From Candidatus Kuenenia stuttgartensis (GTDB taxonomy: Bacteria; Bacteroidota; Bacteroidia; Chitinophagales; Chitinophagaceae): 8,995 bases of DNA. The stretch's first letter is position 1. Every line of letters begins with the position of its first letter. This document shows positions 7,330 to 8,995 of this stretch, in pieces. The position numbers were made by a program, and so were the translations under genes. The notes below the pieces were generated by a model. That model was given only the letters and a program-made list of their open reading frames with translations. It ran no database searches and was not told the origin of the DNA. Location of the stretch: assembly GCA_943330835.2 (NCBI GenBank), contig CALQJH020000063.1, positions 1 to 8,995 on the forward strand, written 5' to 3'.

Positions 7330-7787
7330 AGGGTTAATCCCCTGAATAAACACATTGAATTATTAGGTACTGATGACAGTGGTATTGTGTACATAACAGC
7401 TGATTTTTTAGTGAATATAGATTTTGATCCAGTCATAGGTGATTACAGTATTACCAGTACTAATTGAATCGATGCTAGTCAAGTTGTTTTTGTTTGTTAA
7501 TTAGATGGCGAGCGTAATTTTATTAGGGCAAAATCCATAATGAATAATCTGTTCATTATGTAAATGGAATAAATATTGATTGGCGTGAGAATCGTTACAA
7601 AACGGCTTCGTTTTGGGAGACAGGTTCAACCGCAGATGTAGATTTTGAGCTTGTTCCGTTCACTGCAGTACAATTTAGTGCAATGCATTACATTTTTAGG
7701 AGCGCTAAGCCAATATTTAAACCAGATTATTCAAATTCTCAAGCGCTTTTTCATGGATGGCGAGAGTATCACCGGCAACAAATATAA
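7330..7787 (+). pseudogene. Decayed coding remnant of unknown family
   Basis: The gap between the GlmU-like and FkbM genes holds coding-like + strand sequence without an intact frame. From 7330 one frame reads through LLGTDDSGIVYITADFLVN and DFDPVIGDYSITSTN to TGA at 7465. It then continues as IDASQVVFVC, TAA at 7498, and LDGERNFIRAKSIMNN. After a frame change near 7548 it continues as VNGINIDWRENRYKTASFW, TGSTADVDFELVPFTAVQF, and on to TAA at 7785-7787. Both stops could arise from C-to-T changes in Gln or Arg codons. No start codon is seen and the 3' end overlaps the FkbM gene, so gene function is unlikely. I do not recognise the family. Chance open frames are the alternative, but the residue composition is protein-like across the break. 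Confidence 0.45.
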
Positions 7788-8493
7788 ATTTGTAACCGAT
7801 TTTTGATAACAAGGCTGCACATTCTGTCCGTTCAGATGATTTTATATGTGCATGCTCAAAATTGATTATTTTGGGTATTACTCCAGAATTTAAAAACATT
7901 TTAATGATTTCAAAATCAAAGCCCTCTGTATCAATTTGCAGCAAAAATATATCTGATAATTTATTTTTTTCAAGTAGACTTTTAACCGTTATTGTCGGAA
8001 CCTTTTCTTCTATGATGTAACGATCAAAATCTGAAACATCATGTTTTAAATGGTTAACCACATGTTGTCTTTTAAAACTGGCTATGCCATGAGCCCAATC
8101 TCCTACAGGAGCATCAGGACGTACACGGTATAAAATTGCCGAACCATCGGTATTTGACAAAGCAGCTAACTCAAAAATGAGCTGATCCTGACCTTTGTAA
8201 TTTTTCTGGAGTTGTGCAAAGATATCTGGAAGCGGCTCAATCAATATTCCTCTCATATGATGTTTCAGTACTGATTCTCTCACAGGATCTAATCTTATTC
8301 CATCATTTGCACCAACCTGAATAAAAAAGGGACTCTTTTCCGCTTTTATTAAGGCATCAATTAGTATCGGCAAAATACCAAATGGATTATCCTTAAGCAT
8401 TGCTTCCTTATTCACTGAATTAGCTGCACGATTAACTTCAACTAGTTTGTACCCTATTTTTCCTAATGTCTTATTTATTAGTTGTTTTATCAT
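7717..8493 (-). CDS. FkbM family SAM-dependent methyltransferase
   Basis: This 258-residue protein is a class I methyltransferase of the FkbM family, whose members often O-methylate sugars or polyketides. The SAM-binding glycine loop FIQVGANDGIR spans about residues 57-67, and the acidic end of strand 2 is Glu86 in ILIEPLP. LLQIDTEGFDFEIIK at 184-198 and IINFEHAHI at 209-217 are FkbM signatures. There is no signal peptide or membrane segment, so it is cytoplasmic. The basic N terminus (about 1-22) is followed by a linker before the core. It stands alone: no glycosyltransferase or sugar gene is adjacent, so its substrate cannot be named. A role in modifying surface glycans, perhaps including heptose-containing ones made by the cluster 6 kb away, is speculation. 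It shows signs of being an accessory insertion between conserved genes. Confidence 0.88.
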   Translation of the reverse strand: MIKQLINKTLGKIGYKLVEVNRAANSVNKEAMLKDNPFGILPILIDALIKAEKSPFFIQVGANDGIRLDPVRESVLKHHMRGILIEPLPDIFAQLQKNYKGQDQLIFELAALSNTDGSAILYRVRPDAPVGDWAHGIASFKRQHVVNHLKHDVSDFDRYIIEEKVPTITVKSLLEKNKLSDIFLLQIDTEGFDFEIIKMFLNSGVIPKIINFEHAHIKSSERTECAALLSKIGYKFIFVAGDTLAIHEKALENLNNLV

Positions 8494-8518
8494 AATGAAA
8501 AAGGTAATGGTTTAAATA

Positions 8519-8549
8519 CAAATCTATGGAACAATAGTCAAAATTGAAA
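8519..8549 (-). promoter_or_regulatory. Probable Bacteroidota-type promoter of the FkbM gene
   Basis: On the - strand, 8526-8519 reads TAGATTTG, an exact match to the -7 consensus TAnnTTTG, 25 bases before the start codon. Nineteen bases further upstream, 8549-8546 reads TTTC, three of four bases of the -33 TTTG box at acceptable spacing. This supports independent transcription of the methyltransferase gene. Confidence 0.45.
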
Positions 8550-8660
8550 AAAAATGGATTGTTTAATCATTTGCTTTAGTAATTGCTAAGTAGCTATGGA
8601 CTTATTCTTTACCTAAATGCAGGCATCGCTAAATGTCAAATACTTAATTACGTGGATTTA
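8550..8660. other. Gene-free spacer between FkbM gene and the rpmE2 terminator
   Basis: This A/T-rich stretch of about 110 bases has no open frame of note, hairpin or repeat. It is part of the longer 8494-8738 gap, whose only recognisable elements are the FkbM promoter at its left end and the rpmE2 terminator at its right. Confidence 0.4.
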
Positions 8661-8661
8661 C

Positions 8662-8701
8662 AAAAAAAAGTCCCGGTTACCTGAGGCAACTGGGACTTTT
8701 T
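8662..8701 (-). terminator. Intrinsic terminator of rpmE2
   Basis: The arms AAAAAGTCCCGGTT (8665-8678) and AACTGGGACTTTTT (8688-8701) pair along 14 positions, with one G-T wobble, around a 9-base loop. On the - strand the stem is followed by an eight-T tract (complement of 8662-8669), the classical intrinsic terminator form, 37 bases past the rpmE2 stop. The symmetric A and T runs mean it could also stop + strand transcription. Confidence 0.85.
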
Positions 8702-8738
8702 AAATTTCATCAACTTATTTCAGTAATTCAATAAGCAT

Positions 8739-8995
8739 TTATTTTGCTTTTTTCTCGTAACGTTTTTTGAATTTATCGATACGTCCTGCAGTATCTACCA
8801 ATACATTTTTACCAGTATAAAAAGGGTGAGATGTATTTGAAATCTCCAATTTGATAACTGGATATTCCTGACCATCACCTTCAAACACGATTGTTTCTCC
8901 GGTGTTAGCAGTAGAACGACTTAAAAAAGTATGTCCATTACTCATGTCTTTAAAAACAACTGTTCTGTAATTTTTTGGGTGTATTTCCTGTTTCA
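8739..8995 (-). CDS. rpmE2: Ribosomal protein L31 type B, 5' end cut by window edge
   Basis: This is a component of the 50S subunit. The visible frame extends upstream of the internal ATG at 8943-8945: residues [16 protein letters not shown] precede MSNGHTF, matching the normal L31 type B N terminus. The last two bases of the window (8994-8995) supply the TG of what is almost certainly an ATG at 8994-8996, so the full protein would be 85 residues. Choosing the internal ATG would give 68 residues and lose the conserved IHPKNYR segment. The C-terminal half carries [24 protein letters not shown]. There are no cysteines, so this is the zinc-independent type B form, which in some bacteria replaces the zinc-binding L31 under zinc limitation. 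A strong terminator follows. Confidence 0.96.
   Translation of the reverse strand, partial: KQEIHPKNYRTVVFKDMSNGHTFLSRSTANTGETIVFEGDGQEYPVIKLEISNTSHPFYTGKNVLVDTAGRIDKFKKRYEKKAK

Overview
The window is low-GC, gene-dense chromosomal DNA from a member of the Bacteroidota, probably close to the Chitinophagaceae. Four things suggest this: the short-N-terminus GlmU-like protein typical of that phylum, a cysteine-free type B ribosomal protein L31, A/T-rich leaders with no obvious Shine-Dalgarno sequences, and TAnnTTTG-like promoter boxes. The lineage is inferred from gene types, not from a database search.

Left part (about 38-1960, + strand): three closely spaced genes form a nucleotide-activated heptose module. 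They encode a sedoheptulose-7-phosphate isomerase (GmhA type), an RmlA-like sugar-phosphate nucleotidyltransferase (HddC type) and a HAD-family heptose bisphosphate phosphatase (GmhB type). With a heptose-7-phosphate kinase, not visible here, they would make GDP-D-glycero-alpha-D-manno-heptose for surface polysaccharide or glycoprotein. A secreted protein of unknown function follows (2069-3013). Its stop codon overlaps that of the convergent lepA gene by four bases.

Middle part (3010-7249): lepA (elongation factor 4) is on the - strand. Diverging from it is a small PRC-barrel gene on the + strand whose frame is broken at a run of seven A; a recognisable C-terminal tail continues in another frame to 5392. 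A strong hairpin terminator separates it from the convergent - strand pair tpiA (triosephosphate isomerase) and the GlmU-like gene, which are two bases apart and probably co-transcribed.

Right part (7250-8995): about 470 bases hold a decayed + strand coding remnant with in-frame stops and a frame change. Next come a solitary FkbM-family methyltransferase (- strand), a gene-poor spacer, a strong terminator, and rpmE2 (ribosomal protein L31 type B), whose start codon is cut by one base at the window edge. The FkbM gene and the remnant look like an accessory insertion between housekeeping genes.

No CRISPR array, tRNA, rRNA, insertion sequence or clearly new multi-gene system was found. The points most worth a second look are the frameshifted PRC-barrel gene, the decayed remnant beside the FkbM gene, and the divergent active-site features of the GmhB-like and GlmU-like enzymes.
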